Source: Chloroflexota bacterium
Lineage (GTDB): Bacteria; Chloroflexota; Anaerolineae; Promineifilales; Promineifilaceae
NCBI GenBank assembly: GCA_024223125.1
Contig: JAAEOP010000238.1
Location: forward strand, 1-9,309
DNA: 9,309 nucleotides
Reading direction: 5' to 3'
The notes under the pieces are model-generated. The model had not been told where the DNA came from and did no database searches. It saw only the letters and a program-made list of their open reading frames with translations. A program made the translations under genes and the position numbers. Within the stretch, counting starts at the first letter, position 1; each line of letters opens with the position of its first letter. Below are positions 1 to 7,882 of this stretch, piece after piece.

Positions 1-1190
1 CGAAAATAGTTACCGACATCGTAATCTATGATGGTTTGACCTCCGGGGGCCGGCACACCCGGATTCAAGTTCAGCGGGTCGGCCTGGTCTATGGCTGGCG
101 AGTAGCGAGACAGAGAAAACAGGTAGAGGCGTGGATTCTTGATGATTGGGTTTGACCCCAGACCGCCACTGTTTACGTCATTGGGAAGATTGTCGTAATA
201 GAGGTTATGGGACAGAGCGGCGCCGCTGGAGGAGTTTAAGCCACCGCCGTCAATGCTGGCGGTATTGGTGAAGAGGATGCTGCTGTTCAATGTCAGGCCG
301 GTGCTGTTGTTGTTGATGGCGCCACCGGTTCCGTTGGCGGCCGTATTGCCCCGGTACGTATTGTGGTACAAACTTAAGCTGCTGCCACTGTTTTGGATAC
401 CGCCGCCGTCACCTGTGGCCGTGTTGAGATAAAAGATACCGTTGATGATGCGGTTGCCGAGTTGGGAGTTAAACAAACCGCCGCCGTCTTGTCCGGCGTC
501 ATTATCCCAGAAGATGATATTACGCAAATCAAAATCACCAGCGCTGTACATGCCGCCGCCGTCAGCATTGGCGTTGTTGCCGCTATGGATGAAGTAGTTG
601 ACATTCAAGGTTCCATTAGAATTTTCAACGACGTCGGCCGTCATGCAGCGTCCCATTAAGAACCCACTCAGGTCGGAGTATGAGGAACTGCCGCCATAGT
701 AACCGCCGCCGTTGTCGGCCGTGTTGGCGCAAATAAACGTTTCGTCGGCGTTTATCGAGCTGTCGGCATTGTGGATACCGCCGCCATTTGTACCGTTGCC
801 GGAGAGGGTTGCGTCTCCGCCCACAAAGGCCAAATTCTTAATAAAAATGTTGGCGTTGTTGTGAACTTGCAAAACACGCCCCAATCCTTCGGCGTTGATG
901 ACACTGCTGACGGTATCTACATCGTCACGATGGTAATCATTGGTAAAGCTGAAATCATCCCGATCTAGCGAACCGATAAGGTTCAAGTCCTGATGCACAG
1001 CCCCGACTTGCAAACTGCCGCCATTTTGCGAGTCGGCTTCCACGCCGCTGCATTCACCGCGCGCAATTTCGATGGTGGGGATGGGGAAGGCAGGTAAACC
1101 TTCAGCAAAATCAATTGCCCGCTGTAAGACGGCAAAGATGTGGTGGGAGCTATCCTGGGTGTCTATAACTCGGATGAGGCAGGAATTGAG
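1..1190 (-). repeat. Beta-helix module 6 of the giant protein, cut by the window edge
   Basis: Residues about 2179-2574. The entry is divergent: Cys2182, then LQRAIDFAEG, with the second Cys (2225) 43 residues on rather than 31-34, and no GGW motif. Coils include NGGGIHNAD, DGGGMYSAG, DGGGLFNSQ and DGGGIQNSG. The visible end reads SPAIDQADP and then DYDVGNYF, which normally precedes the closing GADE-like motif by about 10-20 residues. The module therefore almost certainly ends just beyond the window. Confidence 0.78.
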
Positions 1191-4100
1191 TTCATCTGCG
1201 CCCATGTCTGGGCCACCGTTGGTCGGCCGTATATCGCCGTCAATATCATGTACAAAGGGAACATTGGGGTCGGCCACGTCCAGGCCGGGGGATAGTTTTT
1301 TGAGGTGGTAGTCGTCTGCGAGAACATCTTCGTACATGGGTGTGGCGCTGATGTCGCCTGTCCCGGCTGAGGCAGTGCCACTGTAATTATCTATGATGTT
1401 GTTGACGACGTTGTTGAAAGCAATATCGTGAGGTCCGTCGGTGTGGATGCCGGAGCCGGTGTTTAAGTCGATGATGTTACTGCGAATGGTGATGAGGGCG
1501 GTTCTGTCGGCGCTGTAAAGACCGCCACCAAAACCGCTGCCAGCCTGGTTAATACGGAAGGTGTTGTGCCAGATGCTGGCGTCTGTGTCGGCATTGTGTA
1601 AGCCGCCGCCGTTGTTGGCTGCATTGTTGCGGTAGATGAAGTTGTTGCGAATTTCTACGTTGTTGCCTGTGCCCCCCGCTAGATAAAGGCCGCCGCCGTC
1701 GCCGGTAGCTGTGTTGTTAACGGCAATGCGGTTGCTGTCTACAATGATGTCGCCGTTGTTTTGGAAGATACCGCCGCCATTGCCAGTGGCGCTGTTGAAA
1801 ACGATGCTATTGACGCTGGTGATAACGGCCGTTGCCTCGTTATAAATGCCGCCGCCATTGGTAGCCAGATTGTTGACAATACGACTGTGAATGGAGGTCA
1901 GGTTGGCATTGTTGTAAATGGCGCCGCCGTTGCCGGCCAGGTTACTTTGCAAGCGGGCATTCAGGACGATGAGATCGCCATCGTTGTAAGCGCCGCCACC
2001 GTTGTTGCCCAATCCGGCCAGGGTTGCATCCCCATTTTTAAGGGTGATGTTGGTGAGGGTGACGCTGCCACTGCTGTCTACGTAGAGGACACGGCCGTAA
2101 ATTAGCGCGTTCAATGTGGCTGACAAATGAGTTTCCGGGTCTAGCGGATATTCCCAACTGCCATCAACTGTGAGTTGCTTATCAATAAACAACGTTTGGG
2201 TCACCGTGTCGCTGCTGCTGTTCGTGCGGGTGTTGGTTCGTTTGCAGACGCCATCTACCAACACGGTATCGCCAGAAACAGCCAGATCAACCGCTTGTTG
2301 CACACTGCCATACACAGGCGTCGGCTGACCTTGAATGATGGCAAAGCAGCCGCCAATCTCATCGGCGCCAATGTCGAACCCTTGGTGGGACATGCGAATA
2401 TCCCCTTCAAAATCATAGGTCAGCGTAACGCCGGGATCGCCTTGATCGACGACGGGGGAATGGATGGTGAGGGTGTAGGTGGAGGTATTAAAGAGAGGAT
2501 CAACCGTTAAGTTGGAAGGGTCTAAACTGCCAATTGTGCCACCGACGTTGCTTGTTTGGCCGAAGAAGTCATTGAACTCGACGGTTGGTGTGGAACCGAC
2601 GCCGCCGTGAACGCCATCGGTGCCGCTGGAACTGTTGTTGTAGAAGATATTGCTGCGAATGTCTGGTGAAGCAGCATTGGCATAGGCTGCGCCGCCATTG
2701 CTCGTGGCAGCGTTGCCGACGAGGGTGTTGTGCCAGAAGTTGTGATCGCCGCTTTCGTTATAGTAACCCCCGCCCAGGGTTGCGGTATTGGAGTAGACAA
2801 AGTTGTTCCAGATGGAATCGCCGGCGCTGACGCTGCCGGATACGGCCGCGGCGATGCCGGCGCCATTTATAGCATTGTTGTGGTGGATCCAGTTGCCATC
2901 AATCTGGGCTTTGCTGTCGTAGCTATACATGCCGCCGCCGGTATTGGCGGTGTTGGAGTAAATGTAGTTGTTGTTGAGCTTTGGCGTGGCGTTATCTATA
3001 CACACTCCGGCGCCGTTGTTAGAGATGAATCCCTGGATGATGTGGAAATGTTCTACAGTGGCGGTGACGCCGGGGGAGAAGTAAAGCACTCGTCCTAATT
3101 GACGGGCGTCCAGGGTGGTGGGGAAGAGAAGGGGATCCCATGTGCCAAAATCATCACTCCAACCACCTTTTAGAATGATGTTTTGGTCTACGTGGACGGT
3201 GGTTTGGATGATGCCGGAGGTGTCGGCGCAGCCCAGGCCAGAAGTGTTGCCGGTGTCGTAATCGTGAACGCCGCTGCAGCGGCCAGCCACTTTTAGGGTG
3301 TCGCCAGTTTGGGCGTTTTGCATTGCTGTCTGAATGCTGCCGTAGAGGGTTCCGTTGAGGTCAACTCGGCAGCCGACGAGTTCGTCCGCCCCGGCGTCTG
3401 GCCCCTGGTTTGACGGCCGTGGCTCATCATCAATGTCGTGGTTTACAGGAGAAGCGGGGTTGCCGACATCGGCTGCGGGGGCGTCATTTTGCAGATGGAA
3501 ATCTCCATTGGCCGGGTCTATAAGACCAGGCGGTATGGTCAGGGTGTTAATGGAATGGGTTCCGGTTGTAGTGCCGCCGGCTACAGGGTTAGATTGGCCA
3601 TAGTAGTAGTTGTAATCTACATCGGCCGTGCCTGGGGCGAAGATAGCTTCACCGCTGCCACTGGTGATGCTGTTGCCCTCGAATATGTTGCTTTGGATGG
3701 TGACGGATAATGCGCCGCCGGGGTAGTAAATGCCACCGCCATCGTTGACGGCCGTGTTGGTGACAACTGTCAGGTGCAGTAATGTTGTGGTATAGGGGGA
3801 GGCGTTGTAAATGGCCCCGCCATCATTGCTGGCGTCGTTGATAGATAGGATATTGTTGGTAGCTGTTAAAACGCCGTTATCGTTGTATATGCCAGCTCCG
3901 TTGACGGCTGTGTTGTTGTGTATATAAACAGAATCTACGGCGACGGTATTGGAGTAAACATAGAGCGCTCCGCCATCGGCAGCGGCCGTGTTTGCCCACA
4001 TCTCGCCTAATAAAATTGTACCCACCTGATTTTGATCAATCAGGAAATTTGTAGCATTGGCGGGGTTTTTAAGGCCGAAGTTGGTAAAGCCGTCATGATG

Positions 4101-7100
4101 GTAGACGGCGCCGCCGAGTTCGGCCGTGCCGGTATAAATTGAGATGGCGTCGAGGGTTAGATTGCCGCCGTTATTGTAGACACTACCACCGGCATCTTCG
4201 CCAGCAGGCCCGCCACCCAGACCGGCCGCCTGTCCATTGACGAAGGTGAAGAATTCAAAGGTGACGCTGACGGGGCTGCTGATGTAGAGGGCACGGCCTT
4301 TTAATTCCGGATCGAGTAGTGTTGTTTCATCTACTCGGCGATTAGAAAAATCGCCCAGCCAGCCGCCTTGAATGATGAGTGATTGGGAACCGGTAATGTG
4401 AACAGTCTGGCTGATCGTTTGCCCGTTCACATCTACCATCTGATTAACGCCGCGGCAAATGCCGGAAACCAGAATGAGGTCGCTTTGGGGATTGACCACA
4501 TCAATGGCTTCTTGAATGCTGCCGTAGATGACGTTATCTCGTTTGGCGCTGCACCCGGCCAATTCATCATAACCGAGGTCGTATCCCTGGTCTGAGGGGC
4601 GGAAATCATCTTCAAAGTCTACGACGGGTTGGGGTACAATCTGGCTTGTACCTCGCGCTAGTTGGTCTACCAGAGGGGAGCCGACAGCCAGCCGGAACTG
4701 TTTGTCGTCAAATTGGGGAGGCAAAGTGAAGGGGTTGCTGTTAGTTCCGATGTTAACCAGTTCGGGGGCGCTGTTGTTCCAAATGTTGGTGTAATCCAGG
4801 TTTACAACCGGGCTGATGCTGTTGGTGGAATAAATTGCGCCACCATCTGTGTTAGCTGTATTGCTCACAAGGATAGTGTTCAATACATCCACTGCAATCC
4901 CGTTGGCGTTGTCGGCGTAAATGCCACCGCCTTGTGTACTGCTGGCATTATTGACGAAGGTGTTGAAGTTGAGGGTGGCGGGTGTCTGATCAATGTAGAG
5001 ACCGCCGCCATTGTCGGCGCTGTTGTCGTTGTAGAGGGTATTTTCGGCCGTAAATAAACCATCTTTAATGTAGACGCCGCCGCCGTTGGCCCCTGTAGCC
5101 TGGTTGCCTTCAAAGATGCTTTGTTTAAGGATGAGGGTTCCGCCGTCAACATAGATGCCGCCACCATGAATAGAGGCGGTGTTGGTGAGGAACTCTCCTT
5201 TGGTAATGCGGGCGAAGGCGTTTTGACCAATAACCATAGCCCCGCCGTTGTTGGCCTGGCTGGTTTGAATGGTGATGTTACTAAAGCCAACCTGAACGCC
5301 ATTGCCGACAAAGACAGCCCCGCCGTTGGCCGCGCTCTCAATGCCGTCTTTCAGGATGAGATTGTCGAAGGTGCTTTGGTTGGAGATGCCGCCTTGTATA
5401 TTGAAGATTCGTTCGTTGCCCACCTGCCGAAGTGTGGTATCTATGAAAGGTTCTTGCTTGCTAAAATTACCCAGCCAACGTCCGGAAACGAACAACGTTT
5501 CGTTGATATCAATTTCTCCGTTTTGATCATATGTACCGGCGGCAATTCGGATTTCATCCAGGGTAATGGCTTGACTGATTGCTTGAGAGGCTGTCAGGCA
5601 GGGATTGCTGACCTGGGTACAGTTGTTGTTGGTATCGGTTCCATCTGCGCGTACATAGCGTGTTCCGGCCGTTTCGCGGGCGGTGACGGTGTTGTAGACA
5701 GTGGCAAAAATGTTGACATCGTAACTGGAAGCGGCCTGGATTTCGGTGACATTGGCTAGTTGAGAGGCTGAATCTGGGGGAACGTTAATTTGAACTTGAA
5801 TATTAGCTACGCCGCCGATGCCTAGAGGGACGGTTAAAGGATCGTTGGGCACGATTTGTCCCCAGCCTAGGGGGTCGCTGTTGATGGTGACGTTGAAGGT
5901 GTCGGGGGCGTCGCCGAGATTGGTGATGGTATGGGTGAGGGTGATGATGTCACCCGGTTTGACGCTGTCGGTGTAGTTGGGAGTGAATTGGATACCGGGT
6001 ATGGGCTGTACAATGGAGCTGACGGAAACGCGCTTGTGCAAAAGTGGGGAAATGGTAGAAGTGGCGGTGATTTGGGTGACGCCTTTGCTGAGGGCTGTGG
6101 CCACAGCCGGAATGTCTACTGAGGTGGGCACAACCAGGGACGCCCCAACTTGTAAGGATTGTGAACTGGGGCAGGTAACTGTCCAACCCAGGCTGTTGCT
6201 GCAGGTGAAGGTATAGGTGTCGTCAATGGTCCCTTGATTTTCCAGGGTATGAGTGTACACGGCCGTAGCGCTCCGATCTTCATAAGGGTAAGGTAAAATT
6301 TCTAGGGGGGTCAGACTAAAATCGGGGATATTAGCATAAAATTCGTCTGCACCCACATCTACAAAAGCGCCGTTGGGACGGGCTTGTTTGTCAATATCTT
6401 GATTGATGGCGGGGGAGGTGTTGGAATCGGCCGCGTCTACATTGTCGCTGCCCAGCCGTAAATGCAAATTCATCGTGCTATAGTTGATGAAACCAGGATT
6501 GGTGATGAAATCGGTGCCAAAAATGACATTACTGCTGTTGTTGAAATAGTTATTGTATCCACCCCCGGAAATTGTTCCTCCGGCAGAGAGATTAATACCG
6601 CTTTCACCTGAGGTAGCCGTATTTGAGGCTACAATCGTATTGCTAATTTGAATCGTGGCAATATTAGCAATAAAAATACCGCCCCCAACGCCTGCGGAGG
6701 CAACATTCCCAGCGAAGGTATTATTCCAACTTTCCAGATTGCCAAAGGTGTAGACACCGCCACCAATGCTGGCTGTGTTTTGGTAGACCATATTGTTCTG
6801 CATGGTTGCCGTGCCATCGTCTTTGATATAGACACCGCCCCCGCTGTTGCCGCTGTTATTATAAATTTCGTTGCCTTCTGCAAATATTGAAGAGTTTGAA
6901 CTAACGAAAATGCCGCCACCGTTACTGCCAGAGGCGGTATTGTCATGGATATTGTTAAAAAGAATATCGGCGTGAGGTTTAAGATTAAGGATGGTATTTC
7001 CGAAGAGCAACCAGATTGCCCCTGCGGTAGCAGAATTGTTACTGATTTCATTATTTTCAATGGTGACATTCAGACTGCCCACAAAAATTGCGCTGCCAAA

Positions 7101-7724
7101 AGAGGCGGAATTATTTTGGATCCAATTATTTTGAATAATGGGATGCCCAGTCGAGGGGTCGCCAAAACCGGTACCGGTAGAGTCCAAAATGTAGATGCCG
7201 GCGCCATTGCTGCTGTTGCCATTGCGAATGCGGAAGCCTTCGATGATGGGGCTGGCATTGTTGTCAATTTCAATGACCCCTTTTGTATTGTTGCCGTTGA
7301 GGACGGTACTGTTAAGGAGGGGGTCTTGCACTTGGAAGCGGTTGGTGGTGGTGTAGCCTCCGGCAATGGTGATGCTTTGGGTGACGAACAGGACTGGATT
7401 ACCAATAGAGTAGTTACCAGCCGCTACGCGGACTTCATCACCATCTGCGGATTGGGACACGGCCGTTTGCAATGGACACGGATTGTCGACAGAACAGACC
7501 GTGCCAGAACCGTTGGCGGCCACATGACGGAAGATGGGCGCCAGAGGGGTTGTTGGGGCGAGCGTTAATGACGCTATGGGACTGATGTGCCAGAAAAGAA
7601 GCATTAACCCCATGACAGCCAGGATCGGAACCAGGCTAATCATGCCAAAGCGTTTAGTTTTTTGAACAGCCCTTTGTTGTAATGCAGAAGACGATGACGA
7701 CTGGATGTTTTTGTAATTATTCAT
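1..7724 (-). CDS. Giant multi-module right-handed beta-helix surface protein (choice-of-anchor Q type), partial at C-terminus
   Basis: One open frame of 2,574 complete codons that leaves the window at the left edge with no stop. The ATG at 7724 is preceded by AAGGTGG with a 6-base spacer. Residues 28-47 (starting MISLVPILAVMG) form a hydrophobic export or anchor segment after a basic Ser/Gln-rich stretch. The rest is six beta-helix modules rich in Asn, Thr and Gly, with recurring NTA..GGG[I/L]Y coils. Each completed module finishes with an SPA.D..DP-like stretch and then G[A/Y]DE (residues 458, 1051, 1445, 1786, 2175). Two Ig-like domains lie between modules 1 and 2. These features match the family of very large secreted or surface proteins annotated as choice-of-anchor Q domain or PMP-like. 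No catalytic residues of a pectate lyase are evident, so a structural or adhesive role is inferred. The C-terminal anchor, if any, lies outside the window. It sits 158 bases downstream of a pilin gene on the same strand. Confidence 0.93.
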   Translation of the reverse strand, partial: MNNYKNIQSSSSSALQQRAVQKTKRFGMISLVPILAVMGLMLLFWHISPIASLTLAPTTPLAPIFRHVAANGSGTVCSVDNPCPLQTAVSQSADGDEVRVAAGNYSIGNPVLFVTQSITIAGGYTTTNRFQVQDPLLNSTVLNGNNTKGVIEIDNNASPIIEGFRIRNGNSSNGAGIYILDSTGTGFGDPSTGHPIIQNNWIQNNSASFGSAIFVGSLNVTIENNEISNNSATAGAIWLLFGNTILNLKPHADILFNNIHDNTASGSNGGGIFVSSNSSIFAEGNEIYNNSGNSGGGVYIKDDGTATMQNNMVYQNTASIGGGVYTFGNLESWNNTFAGNVASAGVGGGIFIANIATIQISNTIVASNTATSGESGINLSAGGTISGGGYNNYFNNSSNVIFGTDFITNPGFINYSTMNLHLRLGSDNVDAADSNTSPAINQDIDKQARPNGAFVDVGADEFYANIPDFSLTPLEILPYPYEDRSATAVYTHTLENQGTIDDTYTFTCSNSLGWTVTCPSSQSLQVGASLVVPTSVDIPAVATALSKGVTQITATSTISPLLHKRVSVSSIVQPIPGIQFTPNYTDSVKPGDIITLTHTITNLGDAPDTFNVTINSDPLGWGQIVPNDPLTVPLGIGGVANIQVQINVPPDSASQLANVTEIQAASSYDVNIFATVYNTVTARETAGTRYVRADGTDTNNNCTQVSNPCLTASQAISQAITLDEIRIAAGTYDQNGEIDINETLFVSGRWLGNFSKQEPFIDTTLRQVGNERIFNIQGGISNQSTFDNLILKDGIESAANGGAVFVGNGVQVGFSNITIQTSQANNGGAMVIGQNAFARITKGEFLTNTASIHGGGIYVDGGTLILKQSIFEGNQATGANGGGVYIKDGLFTAENTLYNDNSADNGGGLYIDQTPATLNFNTFVNNASSTQGGGIYADNANGIAVDVLNTILVSNTANTDGGAIYSTNSISPVVNLDYTNIWNNSAPELVNIGTNSNPFTLPPQFDDKQFRLAVGSPLVDQLARGTSQIVPQPVVDFEDDFRPSDQGYDLGYDELAGCSAKRDNVIYGSIQEAIDVVNPQSDLILVSGICRGVNQMVDVNGQTISQTVHITGSQSLIIQGGWLGDFSNRRVDETTLLDPELKGRALYISSPVSVTFEFFTFVNGQAAGLGGGPAGEDAGGSVYNNGGNLTLDAISIYTGTAELGGAVYHHDGFTNFGLKNPANATNFLIDQNQVGTILLGEMWANTAAADGGALYVYSNTVAVDSVYIHNNTAVNGAGIYNDNGVLTATNNILSINDASNDGGAIYNASPYTTTLLHLTVVTNTAVNDGGGIYYPGGALSVTIQSNIFEGNSITSGSGEAIFAPGTADVDYNYYYGQSNPVAGGTTTGTHSINTLTIPPGLIDPANGDFHLQNDAPAADVGNPASPVNHDIDDEPRPSNQGPDAGADELVGCRVDLNGTLYGSIQTAMQNAQTGDTLKVAGRCSGVHDYDTGNTSGLGCADTSGIIQTTVHVDQNIILKGGWSDDFGTWDPLLFPTTLDARQLGRVLYFSPGVTATVEHFHIIQGFISNNGAGVCIDNATPKLNNNYIYSNTANTGGGMYSYDSKAQIDGNWIHHNNAINGAGIAAAVSGSVSAGDSIWNNFVYSNTATLGGGYYNESGDHNFWHNTLVGNAATSNGGAAYANAASPDIRSNIFYNNSSSGTDGVHGGVGSTPTVEFNDFFGQTSNVGGTIGSLDPSNLTVDPLFNTSTYTLTIHSPVVDQGDPGVTLTYDFEGDIRMSHQGFDIGADEIGGCFAIIQGQPTPVYGSVQQAVDLAVSGDTVLVDGVCKRTNTRTNSSSDTVTQTLFIDKQLTVDGSWEYPLDPETHLSATLNALIYGRVLYVDSSGSVTLTNITLKNGDATLAGLGNNGGGAYNDGDLIVLNARLQSNLAGNGGAIYNNANLTSIHSRIVNNLATNGGGIYNEATAVITSVNSIVFNSATGNGGGIFQNNGDIIVDSNRIAVNNTATGDGGGLYLAGGTGNNVEIRNNFIYRNNAANNGGGLHNADTDASIWHNTFRINQAGSGFGGGLYSADRTALITIRSNIIDLNTGSGIHTDGPHDIAFNNVVNNIIDNYSGTASAGTGDISATPMYEDVLADDYHLKKLSPGLDVADPNVPFVHDIDGDIRPTNGGPDMGADELNSCLIRVIDTQDSSHHIFAVLQRAIDFAEGLPAFPIPTIEIARGECSGVEADSQNGGSLQVGAVHQDLNLIGSLDRDDFSFTNDYHRDDVDTVSSVINAEGLGRVLQVHNNANIFIKNLAFVGGDATLSGNGTNGGGIHNADSSINADETFICANTADNGGGYYGGSSSYSDLSGFLMGRCMTADVVENSNGTLNVNYFIHSGNNANADGGGMYSAGDFDLRNIIFWDNDAGQDGGGLFNSQLGNRIINGIFYLNTATGDGGGIQNSGSSLSLYHNTYRGNTAANGTGGAINNNSTGLTLNSSILFTNTASIDGGGLNSSSGAALSHNLYYDNLPNDVNSGGLGSNPIIKNPRLYLFSLSRYSPAIDQADPLNLNPGVPAPGGQTIIDYDVGNYF
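1191..2357 (-). repeat. Beta-helix module 5 of the giant protein
   Basis: Residues about 1790-2178. The entry has Cys1793, VYGSVQQAVDLAVSGD and DGVCK (Cys1827), then a WEYPLDPETH stretch and GRVLYVDSSG. Its coils are the most regular in the protein: successive GGGAYND, GGAIYNN, GGGIYNE, GGGIFQN, GGGLYLA and GGGLHNA. It closes GGPDMGADEL. Confidence 0.8.
2358..3380 (-). repeat. Beta-helix module 4 of the giant protein
   Basis: Residues about 1449-1789, the shortest module (GADE-to-GADE spacing 341 residues). The entry has Cys1452, YGSIQTAM, GDTLKVAGRC (Cys1483), LKGGWSDDF and TTLDARQLGRVLY. The coils include NTGGGMYSYD and TLGGGYYN. It ends FDIGADEIGGC, which runs straight into module 5. Confidence 0.8.
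3381..4562 (-). repeat. Beta-helix module 3 of the giant protein
   Basis: Residues about 1055-1448. The entry is of a second type, shared with modules 4 and 5 and more loosely with module 6: Cys1058, YGSIQEAID, then a second Cys (1090) in SGICRG. An IIQGGWLGDF motif and TTLLDP..GRALY follow. The body has GGA[I/L/V]Y coils, which resemble the GGAI repeats of chlamydial PMP proteins. It closes with EPRPSNQGPDAGADEL. Confidence 0.8.
4563..5663 (-). repeat. Beta-helix module 2 of the giant protein
   Basis: Residues about 688-1054. It starts with RYVRADGTD, an NPCLT Cys motif and DEIRIAAGTY, very similar to the entry of module 1. A VSGRWLGNF motif, GGG[I/V/L]Y coils (for example HGGGIYVDGG and NGGGLYIDQ) and a final YDLGYDEL follow. 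Its terminator has Tyr in place of Ala in the GADE motif. Confidence 0.8.
5664..6341 (-). other. Pair of Ig-like (COG1470/CARDB-like) domains within the giant protein
   Basis: Residues about 462-687 contain no GGG coils. They show two beta-sandwich-like repeats with alternating hydrophobic residues. The first (about 463-573) has THTLENQGTIDDTYTF followed by LGWTVTCP. The second (about 574-673) has PGDIITLTHTITNLGDAPDTF followed by LGWGQIVP. The shared pattern T-H-T-[IL]-x-N-x-G-x-x-x-D-T-[FY] and the LGW core show these are duplicated copies of one domain, of the kind seen in extracellular proteins as spacers. The exact family assignment is inferred. Confidence 0.75.
6342..7541 (-). repeat. 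Beta-helix module 1 of the giant protein
   Basis: Residues about 62-461. It opens with a CSVDNPC motif (Cys77, Cys83) and then GDEVRVAAGNY, the usual entry of a pectate-lyase-like/PMP-like parallel beta-helix. Repeated Asn- and Gly-rich coils such as NSGGGVYI and ASIGGGVYT follow. It closes with a SPAIN-type turn and DVGADEF. It lacks the Cys spacing of modules 3-6 and is followed directly by the Ig-like domains. Confidence 0.8.
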
Positions 7725-7730
7725 GGAATC

Positions 7731-7737
7731 CCACCTT
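7731..7737 (-). promoter_or_regulatory. Ribosome binding site of the giant beta-helix gene
   Basis: AAGGTGG on the minus strand, separated by GATTCC (6 bases) from the ATG at 7724. This fixes the start: the next in-frame Met (residue 28) lies inside the hydrophobic segment and would remove the basic N-terminal region. Confidence 0.75.
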
Positions 7738-7813
7738 ATGTTGTGGCTAACTACGAATGGCTCTTTGACGTAGCTGCTCTTTTTGAATCAGACTGCCTGG
7801 AGGAAGTTGAGCA

Positions 7814-7839
7814 TGGGAGGGTCAGGCATGTCCCTCCCA
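7814..7839 (-). other. GC-rich hairpin between pilin and giant gene
   Basis: An 8-base-pair perfect stem (TGGGAGGG with CCCTCCCA) encloses a 10-base loop in the 158-base gap. The minus-strand side is followed by ATGCTCAACTT, with no run of T, so it does not fit a classical intrinsic terminator. It could be an mRNA processing or stability element, a leader structure, or a weak terminator that reduces read-through from pilin to the giant gene. Confidence 0.5.
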
Positions 7840-7844
7840 CGCAA

Positions 7845-7875
7845 ATTACATGTGTCGGTAACGGTGTTGGGTCAA
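7845..7875 (-). promoter_or_regulatory. Weak candidate promoter for the giant gene
   Basis: TTGACC (7875-7870) and TGTAAT (7850-7845) each match the sigma-70-type consensus at 5 of 6 positions, but the spacer is 19 bases, longer than ideal. The site lies just after the pilin stop and upstream of the hairpin. If used, the hairpin would be in the 5' leader of the giant gene. Support is only by motif. Confidence 0.2.
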
Positions 7876-7882
7876 CGTCAGG

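Noticed and set aside
1681..1800. CCGCCGCC-rich short repeats considered as a CRISPR array or microsatellite
   Set aside because: There are no constant-length repeats with unique spacers. The runs are explained by GGC/GGT glycine codons in the beta-helix coils.
4880..5341. A 153-codon minus-strand ORF, and others at 2522-2866, 6629-7069 and 7070-7405
   Set aside because: They share one alternative minus frame of the giant gene. Their low-complexity Ala/Pro/Ser/Thr products are the expected result of reading its Asn/Thr/Gly codons out of frame.
5121..5759. A 212-codon plus-strand ORF, and similar plus-strand ORFs within 393-7568
   Set aside because: They are codon-aligned antisense shadows of the giant minus-strand gene. 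Their products are Val/Ala/Gly/Asp-rich without recognisable domains, and the minus frame is a clear beta-helix protein throughout.
7814..7839. Hairpin considered as an intrinsic terminator
   Set aside because: No T-run follows the stem on either strand, so it was listed as a structure of unknown role.
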